DNA from: CAITSH01 sp025356665
GTDB lineage: Bacteria; Pseudomonadota; Gammaproteobacteria; Burkholderiales; SG8-39
DNA: 64,000 bases
Direction: 5' to 3'
Assembly (NCBI GenBank): GCA_025356665.1
Contig: JANXRV010000157.1
Location: 1-64,000 of the forward strand
The position numbers and the translations under genes are program-made. Below, piece after piece: positions 44,195 to 53,632 of the stretch. Positions within the stretch are counted from its first letter, which is position 1. Each line of letters starts with the position of its first letter. The notes beneath the pieces are model-generated. The model saw only the letters and a program-made list of their open reading frames with translations. It was not told where the DNA came from and ran no database searches.

Positions 44195-44683
44195 CTAGGG
44201 TTTGCCGCCCCTCGCCTCCTGCCTGGCACGCAAATAAGCACGCAGCTCTTCGCGTGAAATGCCCCCGTCGCGATTGATGTCGATCGCGTCAAACCGCCCA
44301 AACGCACGCGGCATGCCGGTTCGGACTTCGTTGCGACTGAGGAACCCGTCGGCATTGCTATCGGCGCGCGCAAACTGCTCTTCAAGACCGCCCTTTGTGC
44401 GTGTGCGCCTGGCGTCATTTTGAACGCCACCGCCCTTGCTCCAGGCACGCAACTCATCAGGTGTGATCTGGCCGTCTCGATTAGCGTCAATGCGGTCAAA
44501 TTCCGCCGCCAGCGCCGGCGAGGCCCGCGCCTCGGCACGCGAGATCATGCCGTTGCCATCAGCGTCTATTGTTTGCAGCAGCTTGCCGACGCGGCTGCCC
44601 GTTGCGGCCGCCAGCAGACCTGGTGCGAACAAAAATAGTAGCGGCAGCCAATGTTGCGGCCGGGGGCGGTTTCGTCGGGACAT
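44195..44683 (-). CDS. EF-hand protein with signal peptide
   Basis: This 162-residue protein has a hydrophobic leader (WLPLLFLFAPGLLAA) and four EF-hand loops: DADGNGMISRAE (40-51), DANRDGQITPDE (66-77), DSNADGFLSRNE (108-119) and DINRDGGISREE (135-146). It is the second such protein in the window but is shorter than the one at 30953 and differs in linkers. ATG 44683 is used; the TTG at 44704 would add seven residues. It starts 38 bases after the membrane C13 peptidase gene ends, same strand, so calcium binding and the peptidase may be linked. Confidence 0.85.
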   Translation of the reverse strand: MSRRNRPRPQHWLPLLFLFAPGLLAAATGSRVGKLLQTIDADGNGMISRAEARASPALAAEFDRIDANRDGQITPDELRAWSKGGGVQNDARRTRTKGGLEEQFARADSNADGFLSRNEVRTGMPRAFGRFDAIDINRDGGISREELRAYLRARQEARGGKP

Positions 44684-44721
44684 GTCCCAATAACGGCGGG
44701 ACAACGCACGCGTTGACCGCG

Positions 44722-46143
44722 CTAAGGGGTCGCGCGCGCCAGACCCAGGTGCAAACCGGCCTGCTTGATATTGGCCCGAGACTTCAGCCTTGTCTCAAGT
44801 TCGCCAAGCTTCTCGCGCATCGCCGCCCCGACAAACATTTGCGGGCCGGAAGCGTCGAGCTTTTCGGCACGCTCGCGCGTGGCGATGCTGCGCTTGGCCA
44901 TGTCAAATGCATCGATGAAGGACAGGCTGCGGCGCAAGGCCTCGTGAAAATAGGCGCGGCCGAAATAAGTAAAATCCTCCTCGTTGGCACAACCGAAAGA
45001 TTGGCGGTCTGCCGCGGCGGCGGTGACGATCAGAGTGTTTTCATCTTTGAGCGGCTCGATGAAACCGCCGGAGTAACAGGCCGAAACAACCAGCACCTTC
45101 CACTTGATTCCGCTCTCGGCCAGTATGCGTGACAGTGCCGCGGGCGTCAGCTGCGCCAGCTCCAGCGGCGGCAGCTCGAAGACGAGTTCATGCTGTTCAG
45201 TACCATGCGTACTGATGTAGAGCAGCAACACATCTTCGTCGGGATTCATCATGGCTGCCATGCGCGACAACGCCAGGCGCAGATGCGTGATCGTGGCGAT
45301 AGGGATTTCGCCCAGGGTTTGCGGATTATTCGACAACAGGATGTTGCGACCGGCGGTGTCAAAGCGCTCGGCGAGCAAATGGTCGACAACCGCCAGTTCA
45401 CGCGCGAATACATCCTGCGTGCCAAAGGGCGCCAGACCGAGAAAATAAAGGTCCGTCACACCAGGGCGGTCGGGTTCGAGCGCGTCAAGTTGATCGATTA
45501 GCAAGGGCGTTTGCGCGTGAAACATCTGCTCCTGCGTAATAGCTGCGACCGGCCCCCCATCGTCGTTGCCCGAAGGCCGGGCCTGCCACAAGTCGGCCCG
45601 GGGCAGCGCGAACACAAACGCGGCGAGCAGCCCGGTGAGAAGCCCGCCCGCGACCACGGCACGCGGCCAGTTCCACCAGACTAGCAGCGCGACGACGCGG
45701 AAAATCACCGCCAAGGACCAGGCGAGGTAGGTGTAGTAGAGGGCGGCTGAGACCGCCGGCGGCAGGGCCTGCCACAACAGGGCGACCTGCAGCACCGTTC
45801 CGAACACCTCAAACACGGCGTCGGACGCGATCAGCAGCAAGGCAAGGGCCAACATCAACTCGCGCCGGCCGTAAATGTGTGCGATGACAAGGCAGACGAG
45901 CAGCGTCAGCGGTACCTGCAGCAGCGGCGCCGTCAACGCCGCAGGGTTCAACGCACCGGAAAAACCAAACCGCAACATGCCGACGACCAGCCACACCAGC
46001 AGGTTGAAAACGAACAACGCCGTATAGTCTTCAGCTGAGATGCGGAAGTCGAGCACCCTCACCTTGAGGAACAGCGCCAGGCGAATGCCGGCGACAACAT
46101 TTTGTTTAAGCCGGCGCAACAGCCGGACGAAAAAGACGCGCAC
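44722..46143 (-). CDS. Membrane-anchored C13-family (legumain/caspase-fold) peptidase
   Basis: About 473 residues: roughly five to six hydrophobic segments in residues 40-180, then a soluble clan CD domain. The catalytic pair is H313 in LYISTHGTEQHE and C356 in VVSACYSGGF, both in the right beta-strand context. The start is likely GTG 46143, one base after the cca stop; no ATG or ribosome site is better and upstream codons are inside cca. Substrates and function of bacterial C13 membrane peptidases are not known. The neighbouring EF-hand gene suggests calcium as a cue. Confidence 0.82.
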   Translation of the reverse strand: MRVFFVRLLRRLKQNVVAGIRLALFLKVRVLDFRISAEDYTALFVFNLLVWLVVGMLRFGFSGALNPAALTAPLLQVPLTLLVCLVIAHIYGRRELMLALALLLIASDAVFEVFGTVLQVALLWQALPPAVSAALYYTYLAWSLAVIFRVVALLVWWNWPRAVVAGGLLTGLLAAFVFALPRADLWQARPSGNDDGGPVAAITQEQMFHAQTPLLIDQLDALEPDRPGVTDLYFLGLAPFGTQDVFARELAVVDHLLAERFDTAGRNILLSNNPQTLGEIPIATITHLRLALSRMAAMMNPDEDVLLLYISTHGTEQHELVFELPPLELAQLTPAALSRILAESGIKWKVLVVSACYSGGFIEPLKDENTLIVTAAAADRQSFGCANEEDFTYFGRAYFHEALRRSLSFIDAFDMAKRSIATRERAEKLDASGPQMFVGAAMREKLGELETRLKSRANIKQAGLHLGLARATP

Positions 46144-46144
46144 C

Positions 46145-47293
46145 CTAGACTCCCGCCGCCATGCAACCGGCGCCGCCGAGGGCGGCATCGACGGCGGCGA
46201 GGCGCGCCGCCTGAACGCGGATTGGGATATCTGTCGCAGCGCCGGACTTTGCAATCGCGCCGGCATCGACAGCCGATGCGGCAGCCACCGCGCGTTCAAT
46301 GCGCGCGCGCGCGGGCCATTTTGACGGCGTAGGATTCGATGTTGCATCAGGGCACACCAGCTCGCACTGACAGACATCGAGCAGGCTGCCAAATCGCTCC
46401 GGTCGCCGGAACGCGTCACCCGCCTGCATCAAAGTCAAAAGGCCGGCGGCATCGGCGTTGCCAGCCGCGGCAATACGCGCTTTCAGATTGGCTCCCAGCA
46501 CCGCAAGGTCACGGCATTCCCCCGGCGCCCTGACGCGTTGTGCCAGCGCCGGCACCGCATCGCCGGCGAGGCCGATGGCACAACAAGCGAAGCGTGCCGG
46601 CAGGGGCAGCTTGCGCCGCACAGCCTGTTCAAGGCCGCGCAATGCGGGCAAGGGATCGGCGGCGTGCGCTGCGGCCTCCGGCAGGATGGCGGCAAACGCG
46701 CCCGATTCGGCCAGCACTTCAAACATGCGCAGAGGCGCGTCCTCCATCAAACCTTTGGCCAGCTCCTGCCAGACACGTTCGGGCACCAACGCATCAACTT
46801 CGCCTGAGCTCGCCATGCTGCGCATCAACGCGAGAGTTTCAGGCGCAATATTGAAACCGAACCGCGCGGCAAATCTCGCGCCGCGCAAAATACGCACCGG
46901 GTCTTCGGCAAACGCCGCCCCGACATGGCGCAACACCCCGGCCTTCAAGTCTGCCACACCGCCGTAAGGATCAATCAGCCCGCCCTCGGCATTGCAGGCA
47001 ATGGCATTGATGGTGAAATCGCGCCTGGAAAGGTCTTGCTCCAACGTCACATCCGGCGCCGCGTAGACCTGAAAACCCTTGTATCCAGGCGCGGTCTTGC
47101 GCTCGGTACGGGCAAGGGCGTATTCCTCGCGCGTTTGCGGGTGCAGAAACACCGGAAAGTCCTTGCCCACCGGCATATAACCCAGGCGGAGCATCTCTTC
47201 CGGTGTTGCGCCGACCACCACATAATCGTGGTCTTTTACCGGCAAACCGAGCAGCCGGTCGCGGACCGCGCCGCCGACCTCGAAAATATTCAT
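46145..47293 (-). CDS. cca: CCA-adding tRNA nucleotidyltransferase with degenerate HD domain
   Basis: This 382-residue enzyme adds or repairs the CCA end of tRNA. The head domain is intact: GGAVRD at 7-12, the metal pair D21 and D23 in KDHDYVVVG, and RRDFTINAI near 90-97. In E. coli-type enzymes residues corresponding to about 234-245 read FACLCHDLGK plus a later HHGH. Here they read FACCAIGLAG and the HHGH segment is missing, so the phosphohydrolase is almost certainly lost; the overall length is about 30 short of the usual 410. It ends one base before the C13 peptidase start. Confidence 0.92.
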   Translation of the reverse strand: MNIFEVGGAVRDRLLGLPVKDHDYVVVGATPEEMLRLGYMPVGKDFPVFLHPQTREEYALARTERKTAPGYKGFQVYAAPDVTLEQDLSRRDFTINAIACNAEGGLIDPYGGVADLKAGVLRHVGAAFAEDPVRILRGARFAARFGFNIAPETLALMRSMASSGEVDALVPERVWQELAKGLMEDAPLRMFEVLAESGAFAAILPEAAAHAADPLPALRGLEQAVRRKLPLPARFACCAIGLAGDAVPALAQRVRAPGECRDLAVLGANLKARIAAAGNADAAGLLTLMQAGDAFRRPERFGSLLDVCQCELVCPDATSNPTPSKWPARARIERAVAAASAVDAGAIAKSGAATDIPIRVQAARLAAVDAALGGAGCMAAGV

Positions 47294-47341
47294 GCGAATG
47301 CCGCTGTCGTGCGGCGCGAGTGCGAACCCTGATTACACCAG

Positions 47342-48001
47342 TCACGCATAGGGTTCATCGGCCGGCACGAACTCCGTCTCGACGCGCGCACCGTCCATCC
47401 ACTCGCGTACGGCGGCGAGCTTGCGCGCGGCGTCGCAATAGCGCAACGCCTCTTCCGGTAAGGCCACGGCATAGGTCATGAAGCGCATGACCACGGGTGC
47501 GAAATAAGCGTCGACCGCGCAAAAAGCGCCGAACAACATGTCGCCGGCGCCTTCGCGTTGCTCACGGCAGGTTTGCCAGAGCACACAAATACGGTCGATG
47601 TCGCGCTGTACTTCGGCGTTCACGCCCTTGCCCGGATATGACGCGCGGATATTCATTGGCATGGCAGCGCGCAAGTTGCGAAAACCACCGTGCATTTCAG
47701 CGCAGGCGGCACGCGCCAGCTGGCGCGCGCGCACATCCGCCGGCCACAGGCCTTTTTGCGGATGCAGCTCGGCAAGCGTTTCGCAAATGGCGAGCGAGTC
47801 CCACACCGGCGCACCATCGATCAGCAGCAGCGGGACCTGCCCGTTCGGGGACGCATAGGCATCGATGCCGCGGACCTTCGCGTCGTCGGCGAACTTGAGC
47901 TGCACCTCCTCAAACGCGATGCCCGACTGACGCAGCGCAATCCAGGGCCGCATCGACCAGGACGAGTAGTTTTTGTTGGCGATAACGAGTTGCAGCCCCA
48001 T
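47342..48001 (-). CDS. Glutathione S-transferase
   Basis: This 219-residue cytoplasmic GST has NKNYSSWSMRPWIALRQ at the N-terminus (the SSWS motif), a cis-Pro in GQVPLLLIDG near 57 and WDSLAICETLAE near 67; the C-terminal domain is all-helical. The SSWS variant is common in a bacterial group whose substrate is not known. It is between cca and an NDUFA9-like gene, same strand, but 48 bases upstream of cca. Confidence 0.9.
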   Translation of the reverse strand: MGLQLVIANKNYSSWSMRPWIALRQSGIAFEEVQLKFADDAKVRGIDAYASPNGQVPLLLIDGAPVWDSLAICETLAELHPQKGLWPADVRARQLARAACAEMHGGFRNLRAAMPMNIRASYPGKGVNAEVQRDIDRICVLWQTCREQREGAGDMLFGAFCAVDAYFAPVVMRFMTYAVALPEEALRYCDAARKLAAVREWMDGARVETEFVPADEPYA

Positions 48002-48008
48002 GCGCCTG

Positions 48009-48956
48009 CTATCTTCCGGCGCGAATACGAAAGAAATTAAACCGCGAGCGCGGCAACACCCCGGCCAGATAGGACGGTGCCACGGCTTCGAGCGCGGTCG
48101 GCGCTATGCCGAAGGGCAACGCGGCCGCGCTGACACTGTCGCGCTCCATTGAACGCACGTTATCGAGCGTCAGCGGCGACCCGGGTACCAGGCCCATTAC
48201 GAACGCCTGGGCGCCGGAGAGGACCTTGCCCAGACCAATGATAGGGCGCTCACAGCCAATCACCCGGCCGGTATAAGCGACCAGTTCGCGCAGCGTATAG
48301 ACGCGCGGCCCGACAAGGTCGTAGGTCTTGCCGCGGCTGCTGCGATCGGCGAGGGCAGTCACGAACGCGCGCGCCACATCGCCGACATAGACCGGCTGAA
48401 ACCGCGCGTTGGGTGAACCCAGGGGCATCACCGGGAAAAGGCGCAGCAGGGTGGCAAAGAGGTTGAGAAAGCCGTCTTCGGGCCCGAACACCACCGACGG
48501 GCGAAACACGGTCACGGCGAGGCGGTCTTTCGCGGCGAGTACGGCGGCCTCGCCGGCAGCCTTTGAGCGAAGGTATTCGCTGGGCGCATCGTCCGCCGCG
48601 CAAAGGGCGCTCATCTGCACGAACTGCGGCACCCCGGAGGCAAGGCAGGCGGCGGCCAATTTTTGGGGCAGCTCGACATGCGCCGAAGCGAAGTCGCGTC
48701 CGTAAGGCATGCCCGGCCGACTATGCAGGATGCCGACCAGATTGATCACCGCGTCACAGCCGGCCAAGAGCCTTGCCAGCACCGCCGAATCGCCCACCCC
48801 GGCCTCGACCACATCGACTGTGGGCAGGGTGATGAGGTGCTTGGCACGCTCGCGATCGCGCGTGGGAACCAGCACAGTGTGCCCTTGTTCCGCAAGCATG
48901 CGAACGATGTGACGGCCGATAAAGCCGCTACCTCCGACAACACAAATTTTTGCCAT
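48009..48956 (-). CDS. NAD(P)-binding NDUFA9-like short-chain protein
   Basis: This 315-residue atypical short-chain dehydrogenase has the nucleotide motif VVGGSGFIGRHIVRML at 6-21, VINLVGIL near 76, and YLRSKAAGEAAVL near 131 in place of the usual YxxxK. Such proteins resemble the complex I NDUFA9 subunit and are often beside cca or lytic transglycosylase genes in betaproteobacteria. A role as NAD(P)H-binding assembly or epimerase-like protein is inferred only. Eight bases separate it from the GST gene. Confidence 0.88.
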   Translation of the reverse strand: MAKICVVGGSGFIGRHIVRMLAEQGHTVLVPTRDRERAKHLITLPTVDVVEAGVGDSAVLARLLAGCDAVINLVGILHSRPGMPYGRDFASAHVELPQKLAAACLASGVPQFVQMSALCAADDAPSEYLRSKAAGEAAVLAAKDRLAVTVFRPSVVFGPEDGFLNLFATLLRLFPVMPLGSPNARFQPVYVGDVARAFVTALADRSSRGKTYDLVGPRVYTLRELVAYTGRVIGCERPIIGLGKVLSGAQAFVMGLVPGSPLTLDNVRSMERDSVSAAALPFGIAPTALEAVAPSYLAGVLPRSRFNFFRIRAGR

Positions 48957-49007
48957 AGTTTTACCCGAGAAGAACGGCCCCCGGGAACTCTCCGGAGTCC
49001 TGCGATT

Positions 49008-50975
49008 TTACTGCTCCGCGTCCGCCTTCAGCGCAAGCGTCTTGTCCAAACTCTGCCGCGCCGGAATGATACCCAAGCGCGTTTTCAATGAACGGGTCGG
49101 GTCGCCAAGCATCGCCGCATAGTAGACCGTATTGATCATGACCTTTTTGACATAATCGCGCGTCTCGTCAAACGGAATGCTTTCGACGTAAATGGCGCCC
49201 TCGAGCGCTTGCGCGTCGCGCCAGCGCCGGGCGCGACCCGGTCCGGCGTTATAGGCGGCGGCCGCGAGCACGGGCGAACCACCCTGGCCGTCAAGGACGT
49301 GCTTCAAATAGGCGGTGCCCAGGCGCACGTTGACACCCACATCGGTGACACGCGACTGGCTGAAGTTAGTCATGCCAATTTTGCCGGCCATCCATTTTGC
49401 CGTGGTCGGCATCAGTTGCATCAGTCCGGCGGCGCCCACCGAGGACTTGGCGGCGGTGATGAAGCGGCTTTCCTGACGAACCAAGCCCAGCACCCAGGGC
49501 TCCTCAAGCTGCAATGCGCGTGCCGACTCGGCAAACACCTGGCGGTGCGGGGCGAGATAGCGCAGCGAGAAATCATGCTGCGCGAGCGTGCGGTCGGCGG
49601 TACTGATGGCGCGGTCCCAGATTTCGAATCTGCGCGCGTGATCAGCGGCCGCGAGCAGGAAGCGGTCGTCAGTGCCGCGAATCGCCCACAACCATTCACG
49701 CGTCGCTTCGTTGCGCATTTCGAGACGGTACAGGGCGAGCGCCCGTGCCAGACCCGGGTTGGCCGCCGCAGTCGCAACCTCCTCTTTGGTCGGAGCAGCA
49801 ACCTTGGCCGGAATATTCACGGCCCGACCCAGCTCTTCAGCTGCGAGCCGGCCGTAAAAATGATGTTCATCAGCGATACGCGCGAATAATTTATGCGCCT
49901 CGGGAATGTTCCCCAACACGTGATACGCCCGCCCCTGCCAGTACACCCAGGCCGGGTCATTGCGCTGCAGCGCGTCCATGCGTTGCACCGCCGCCATCAC
50001 CGCGGCCCAGTTGCCCTGGCGCAAGGCGATGCGCACGTACCACGCCAACTGCTCGTTCGATAACACCGTGTCGCCTGTCTCGCCGTACCACGCCAGCGCC
50101 TCGGGCAGAAGCTGCCGCGCGCCGGCAAACGCCAACTGTCCCCAACCGTAGGCGCGATCCTCGGCGGAAAATTTTTCGCGCATCTTGGCATCCCAGTACC
50201 CGGCCGCCGCTTGCGGGTCACTTTTAGCGAGCCGAATCAGCGCAAACATCACCAACTCGCGTGCCGGACGCTTGCTCAGGTTGCCGGGCTTGTCCAGATA
50301 CCGCAGCGGGGACTGGTTGACAGCATCAAATTGCCGCACGTCCAGCGCTTCTTCCCGTGGAAGGTATTCGGCGGTGCGCTTGGCTTGCCCCACCTGCCCC
50401 GCCTCCACCAGCAGGCGTATGCGCTTCCAGACATCGCCGGCGCTGTAACGGCCATCGGCCAGCAAGACTTCCGCCAAACCAACGCAAGCTTCGGGTAGCT
50501 CCCTCGGCGTGTTCCAGAATCGTCGCACTTCCGCCAGTGCGCTTGCATCCTGTTGCCGCCAGCGGCTGGACAGACTGTAACAACTGGTGTCGGCATCTTC
50601 GTTGACGAGGTGCGGGAACTCGGATTGGAACGCCTCCCACTGTCCGCGCTTGCCAAGCTGCTTGAGCCAGTCCCGCCGCAGGTTCTCGGCTAACAGCGTG
50701 CCGGCGTTACCCGCAAGAAATGCATTTACGTCATATGGCGATGCGGTTTCAAGCCGCAATTTGAGTTGCCAGTACTCGACCCATGGTGCCAGAACATGTC
50801 CTTTGGCAAGCGAGGCGGCTTTATTCAGTTTGGCCACATCGCCTGCGCGAAACGCATCCCGGGCGAGCACAACGGCTTCTTCAGGACTTGGCTTACGCGG
50901 CACAGCCTCGGCGACGGGCAGCAACACCACCAGACAGAGTGCTAATATGGTTTTATTGAAATGGTGGATGTTCAT
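49008..50975 (-). CDS. slt: Soluble lytic murein transglycosylase
   Basis: This 655-residue periplasmic enzyme cleaves peptidoglycan with 1,6-anhydro product formation. It has a signal peptide ending VAEA, a long alpha-superhelical U-domain (about 30-470) and a C-terminal SLT domain with VLGLVRQESRF (catalytic Glu), SSVGAAGLMQLMPTTA and AAAYNAGPGRARRW. It is divergent from the 5-FCL gene with a 69-base gap. Confidence 0.95.
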   Translation of the reverse strand: MNIHHFNKTILALCLVVLLPVAEAVPRKPSPEEAVVLARDAFRAGDVAKLNKAASLAKGHVLAPWVEYWQLKLRLETASPYDVNAFLAGNAGTLLAENLRRDWLKQLGKRGQWEAFQSEFPHLVNEDADTSCYSLSSRWRQQDASALAEVRRFWNTPRELPEACVGLAEVLLADGRYSAGDVWKRIRLLVEAGQVGQAKRTAEYLPREEALDVRQFDAVNQSPLRYLDKPGNLSKRPARELVMFALIRLAKSDPQAAAGYWDAKMREKFSAEDRAYGWGQLAFAGARQLLPEALAWYGETGDTVLSNEQLAWYVRIALRQGNWAAVMAAVQRMDALQRNDPAWVYWQGRAYHVLGNIPEAHKLFARIADEHHFYGRLAAEELGRAVNIPAKVAAPTKEEVATAAANPGLARALALYRLEMRNEATREWLWAIRGTDDRFLLAAADHARRFEIWDRAISTADRTLAQHDFSLRYLAPHRQVFAESARALQLEEPWVLGLVRQESRFITAAKSSVGAAGLMQLMPTTAKWMAGKIGMTNFSQSRVTDVGVNVRLGTAYLKHVLDGQGGSPVLAAAAYNAGPGRARRWRDAQALEGAIYVESIPFDETRDYVKKVMINTVYYAAMLGDPTRSLKTRLGIIPARQSLDKTLALKADAEQ

Positions 50976-51044
50976 GATTCTCTTGAAGAATAATACAGCA
51001 AATGGCTATTCTAGCGGAGCTTTTCCTTACCAAATGAGTAACGC

Positions 51045-51746
51045 ATGAGCGAAATTCCAGCTGACCCGATTGATCTTGCCGCATGGCGCAAAGCGCTGCG
51101 CAAATCCCTGATCGAGCGCCGCCAGGCCGTCGACGCAACCACACTTGGGTCATGGCGCATCGCCATAGACGCACATATCGAACGCGGCTTCCCCGGCCTG
51201 GCAAAAGGCGTGCTCGCGCTGTGCTGGCCATATCGCAACGAATACGATGCCCGACACGTGGCGGCGCGCGCACGCGCGCGCGGTGCAACTACGGCGCTGC
51301 CGGTGGTCGTTGCGCCGGCGACGCCGCTGATTTTTCGCGAATGGCAGCCCGGCACCACCCTCGCCAAGGGCACGCTTGGCATTCCCTACCCGGTCGACAG
51401 TCCCGAACTCACGCCAGACACGGTATTGCTGCCGATGGTCGGATTCGATGCCGCGGGTTATCGACTGGGTTACGGCGGCGGTTTTTTTGACCGCACGCTG
51501 GCAGCGATGAAAAAAAAACCGGTGGTCATCGGCGTAATCCACGAATTTGGCCGCCTGCCCACCATCCACCCGGAACCCTACGACATCCCAATGGACTTTG
51601 TCGTCACTGAACGCGGTATTTACCGCCGCGACGACGACAAACTGGTTTTTCTGGGTGCGCCGACGCCCGGCACCGCCTCACCGCTCGCATCACCGGTGTG
51701 TTACGCCGGCGAACTTGACCCGGGCTATTTCGGCGCCGATCAATAA
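51045..51746 (+). CDS. ygfA: 5-formyltetrahydrofolate cyclo-ligase
   Basis: This 233-residue enzyme converts 5-formyl-THF to 5,10-methenyl-THF with ATP. Motifs are WRKALRKSLIERRQAVD at the N-terminus, FREWQPGTTLAKGTLGIPYP near 106 and MVGFDAAGYRLGYGGGFFDRTL (in parts: GYRLGYGGGFFDRTL near 146). The C-terminal 25 residues extend the usual length. A 6S RNA often lies here in other species, but the gap is too short for one. A copy of the palindrome follows the stop. Confidence 0.93.
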   Translation: MSEIPADPIDLAAWRKALRKSLIERRQAVDATTLGSWRIAIDAHIERGFPGLAKGVLALCWPYRNEYDARHVAARARARGATTALPVVVAPATPLIFREWQPGTTLAKGTLGIPYPVDSPELTPDTVLLPMVGFDAAGYRLGYGGGFFDRTLAAMKKKPVVIGVIHEFGRLPTIHPEPYDIPMDFVVTERGIYRRDDDKLVFLGAPTPGTASPLASPVCYAGELDPGYFGADQ

Positions 51747-51754
51747 CTCAACTC

Positions 51755-51788
51755 GCTGGAAAGCCGCAGCTGGCAAGCGTTTCCAGCC
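51755..51788 (-). repeat. 35-bp palindromic intergenic repeat, copy 4
   Basis: Arms GCTGGAAAGCC and GCGTTTCCAGCC around CAGCTGGCAA, between convergent genes ending at 51746 and 51800. The reverse complement shares TTGCCAG with copy 2's core. Confidence 0.75.
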
Positions 51789-51799
51789 AAAACAACCCT

Positions 51800-53329
51800 C
51801 TAGCCAAGAAACAGCTTATATGCCGGATTGGCGCTCTCATCGACATGGGGGTAGCCCAAGGTGTCGAGAAATTTGCGGAACTGTGGCATTTCCTTTTTCG
51901 GCACCTGCATGCCGACCAGTACCCGGCCATTATCGGCGCCATGATTGCGGTAATGAAAGAGGCTGATGTTCCAGTCATTGCGCATGCTGGACAGGAACCG
52001 CATCAGAGCGCCCGGGCGCTCCGGAAACTCGAAACGGTAGAGCAGTTCCTTTGTTGAAACGTTCTTGCCCCCGCCCTGTGGCGCATGGCCACCCACCATG
52101 TGGCGCACGTGTAACTTGGCCATCTCGTCATCAGAAAGATCGAGCGTCTTCAGACCGTAGCGCACCAGCGAGCGCACCAATTTTAATTTCTCGGCATGAT
52201 CGCGCACCTGCACGCCGACAAAAACATGGGCCTCTTTCGGATGGGCCAGGCGGTAATTGAATTCGGTGATATTACGTGCCCCAAGGGCCGTGCAAAAGCG
52301 CTTGAAGCTGCCCGGCTGCTCGGGGATGGTCACCGCCAGAATGGCCTCGCGCCGCTCGCCCACTTCGGCGCGTTCGGCGACAAAGCGCAGGCGGTCGAAG
52401 TTGGTGTTGGCGCCGCAAGCGATGGTGACGAGATCCTTGCCGCGCACACCGGTTTTTTCGACATACACTTTCGCGCCGGCAATGGCCAGCGCGCCGGCCG
52501 GCTCGAGAATGGAGCGCGTGTCCTCGAACACATCCTTCATGGCGGCGCAGATCTCGTCGGTGTCGACCAGAATGATGTCGTCCACCAGTTCACGGCAAAT
52601 GCGGAAAGTTTCCACGCCAACCTGCTTGACCGCGACCCCATCGGCAAACAAACCGACATGGTCCAGCGCGATGCGGCGGCCGGCCTTTAGCGAGCGCGAC
52701 ATGGCATCCGAGTCCACGGGTTGCACGCCAATCACCTTGATGCCCGGTTGCAGACGCTTGACGTAGGAGGCGATGCCCGAAATCAGTCCGCCCCCGCCGA
52801 TGGCGACAAAAATAGCGTGAATCGGCCGTTTAGTCTGGCGCAAGATTTCCATGCCAACGGTGCCCTGCCCGGCGATCACGTCGGGGTCGTCGTACGGGTG
52901 CACGAAGGTCAGCTTGCTGCGCTTTTCGAGTTTTCGCGCGTGCTCGTAGGCGTCGGAATAGGAGTCGCCAACCAGCACCACTTCAGCACCACGGCCGGCT
53001 ACGGCATCAACCTTGATGCGCGGCGTAGTGACCGGCATCACGATCACCGCGCGACAGCCAAGCTTTTGTGCCGCCAGCGCCACGCCCTGGGCGTGGTTAC
53101 CGGCAGAGGCGGCGATCACCCCGCGCTTGAGCACGGGCGTCGGCAACAAAACCATCTTGTTATAGGCGCCGCGCAGCTTGAACGAGAACACCGGCTGCAT
53201 ATCCTCGCGCTTGAGCATGATGTTGTTGCCAAGACGCGCCGACAGGTTGGGCGCAAAATCGAGCGGTGTTTCAATGGCCACGTCATAAACGCGGGCATTG
53301 AGGATTTTTTCAAGATAGTCGGTAGGCAT
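51800..53329 (-). CDS. ilvA: Threonine ammonia-lyase, biosynthetic
   Basis: The protein has 509 residues: an N-terminal PLP domain (SFKLRGAYNKM with the Schiff-base Lys near 55; SAGNHAQGVA; GGGGLISGIA) and two C-terminal ACT-like regulatory domains (about 330-505) that normally bind isoleucine. It makes 2-oxobutanoate for isoleucine. The chosen ATG 53329 is where similarity begins; the longer open frame has no similarity. Confidence 0.96.
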   Translation of the reverse strand: MPTDYLEKILNARVYDVAIETPLDFAPNLSARLGNNIMLKREDMQPVFSFKLRGAYNKMVLLPTPVLKRGVIAASAGNHAQGVALAAQKLGCRAVIVMPVTTPRIKVDAVAGRGAEVVLVGDSYSDAYEHARKLEKRSKLTFVHPYDDPDVIAGQGTVGMEILRQTKRPIHAIFVAIGGGGLISGIASYVKRLQPGIKVIGVQPVDSDAMSRSLKAGRRIALDHVGLFADGVAVKQVGVETFRICRELVDDIILVDTDEICAAMKDVFEDTRSILEPAGALAIAGAKVYVEKTGVRGKDLVTIACGANTNFDRLRFVAERAEVGERREAILAVTIPEQPGSFKRFCTALGARNITEFNYRLAHPKEAHVFVGVQVRDHAEKLKLVRSLVRYGLKTLDLSDDEMAKLHVRHMVGGHAPQGGGKNVSTKELLYRFEFPERPGALMRFLSSMRNDWNISLFHYRNHGADNGRVLVGMQVPKKEMPQFRKFLDTLGYPHVDESANPAYKLFLG

Positions 53330-53632
53330 GGTGTCTTCTTTGCGGTGGCGCTTCGCGGAAAATTGGAAATCTATTCCGGGCGCCAAGCCGGCTACTCTAC
53401 ACGAGCGACCCGTTTCGTTCACCCGTTTCGTTCTATCGTCACGCCATGCGCGACAGATTGCAGCGACACGACAGCAAGCCACGGCGCGCACGTACTGCAA
53501 CCGATTACTGCACAAGCCACAAGGTCGTCGACCGCGCCGGCACAGGGTTGCACCGGCGAAGGCTTTCAACTTGCTGTTAGACTCGTCGCCTTTTTAATCG
53601 TGTTCCTGAAGACCTACTGTACTGGAGTGGCG
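53330..53632. other. Divergent intergenic region with a 13-bp tandem duplication
   Basis: 303 bases between ilvA and the plus-strand hydrolase. A perfect duplication of ACCCGTTTCGTTC fills 53408-53433. A similar stretch (CACGAGC, CCCGTTTC, TCTAT) is at about 56215-56239, just before the YqaA gene. No gene was seen. GGAGTGG stands before the hydrolase ATG. Confidence 0.6.

Noticed and set aside
50976..51044. Site where 6S RNA often lies upstream of the 5-FCL gene
   Set aside because: The gap is only 69 bases, too short for a 6S RNA of about 180 bases.
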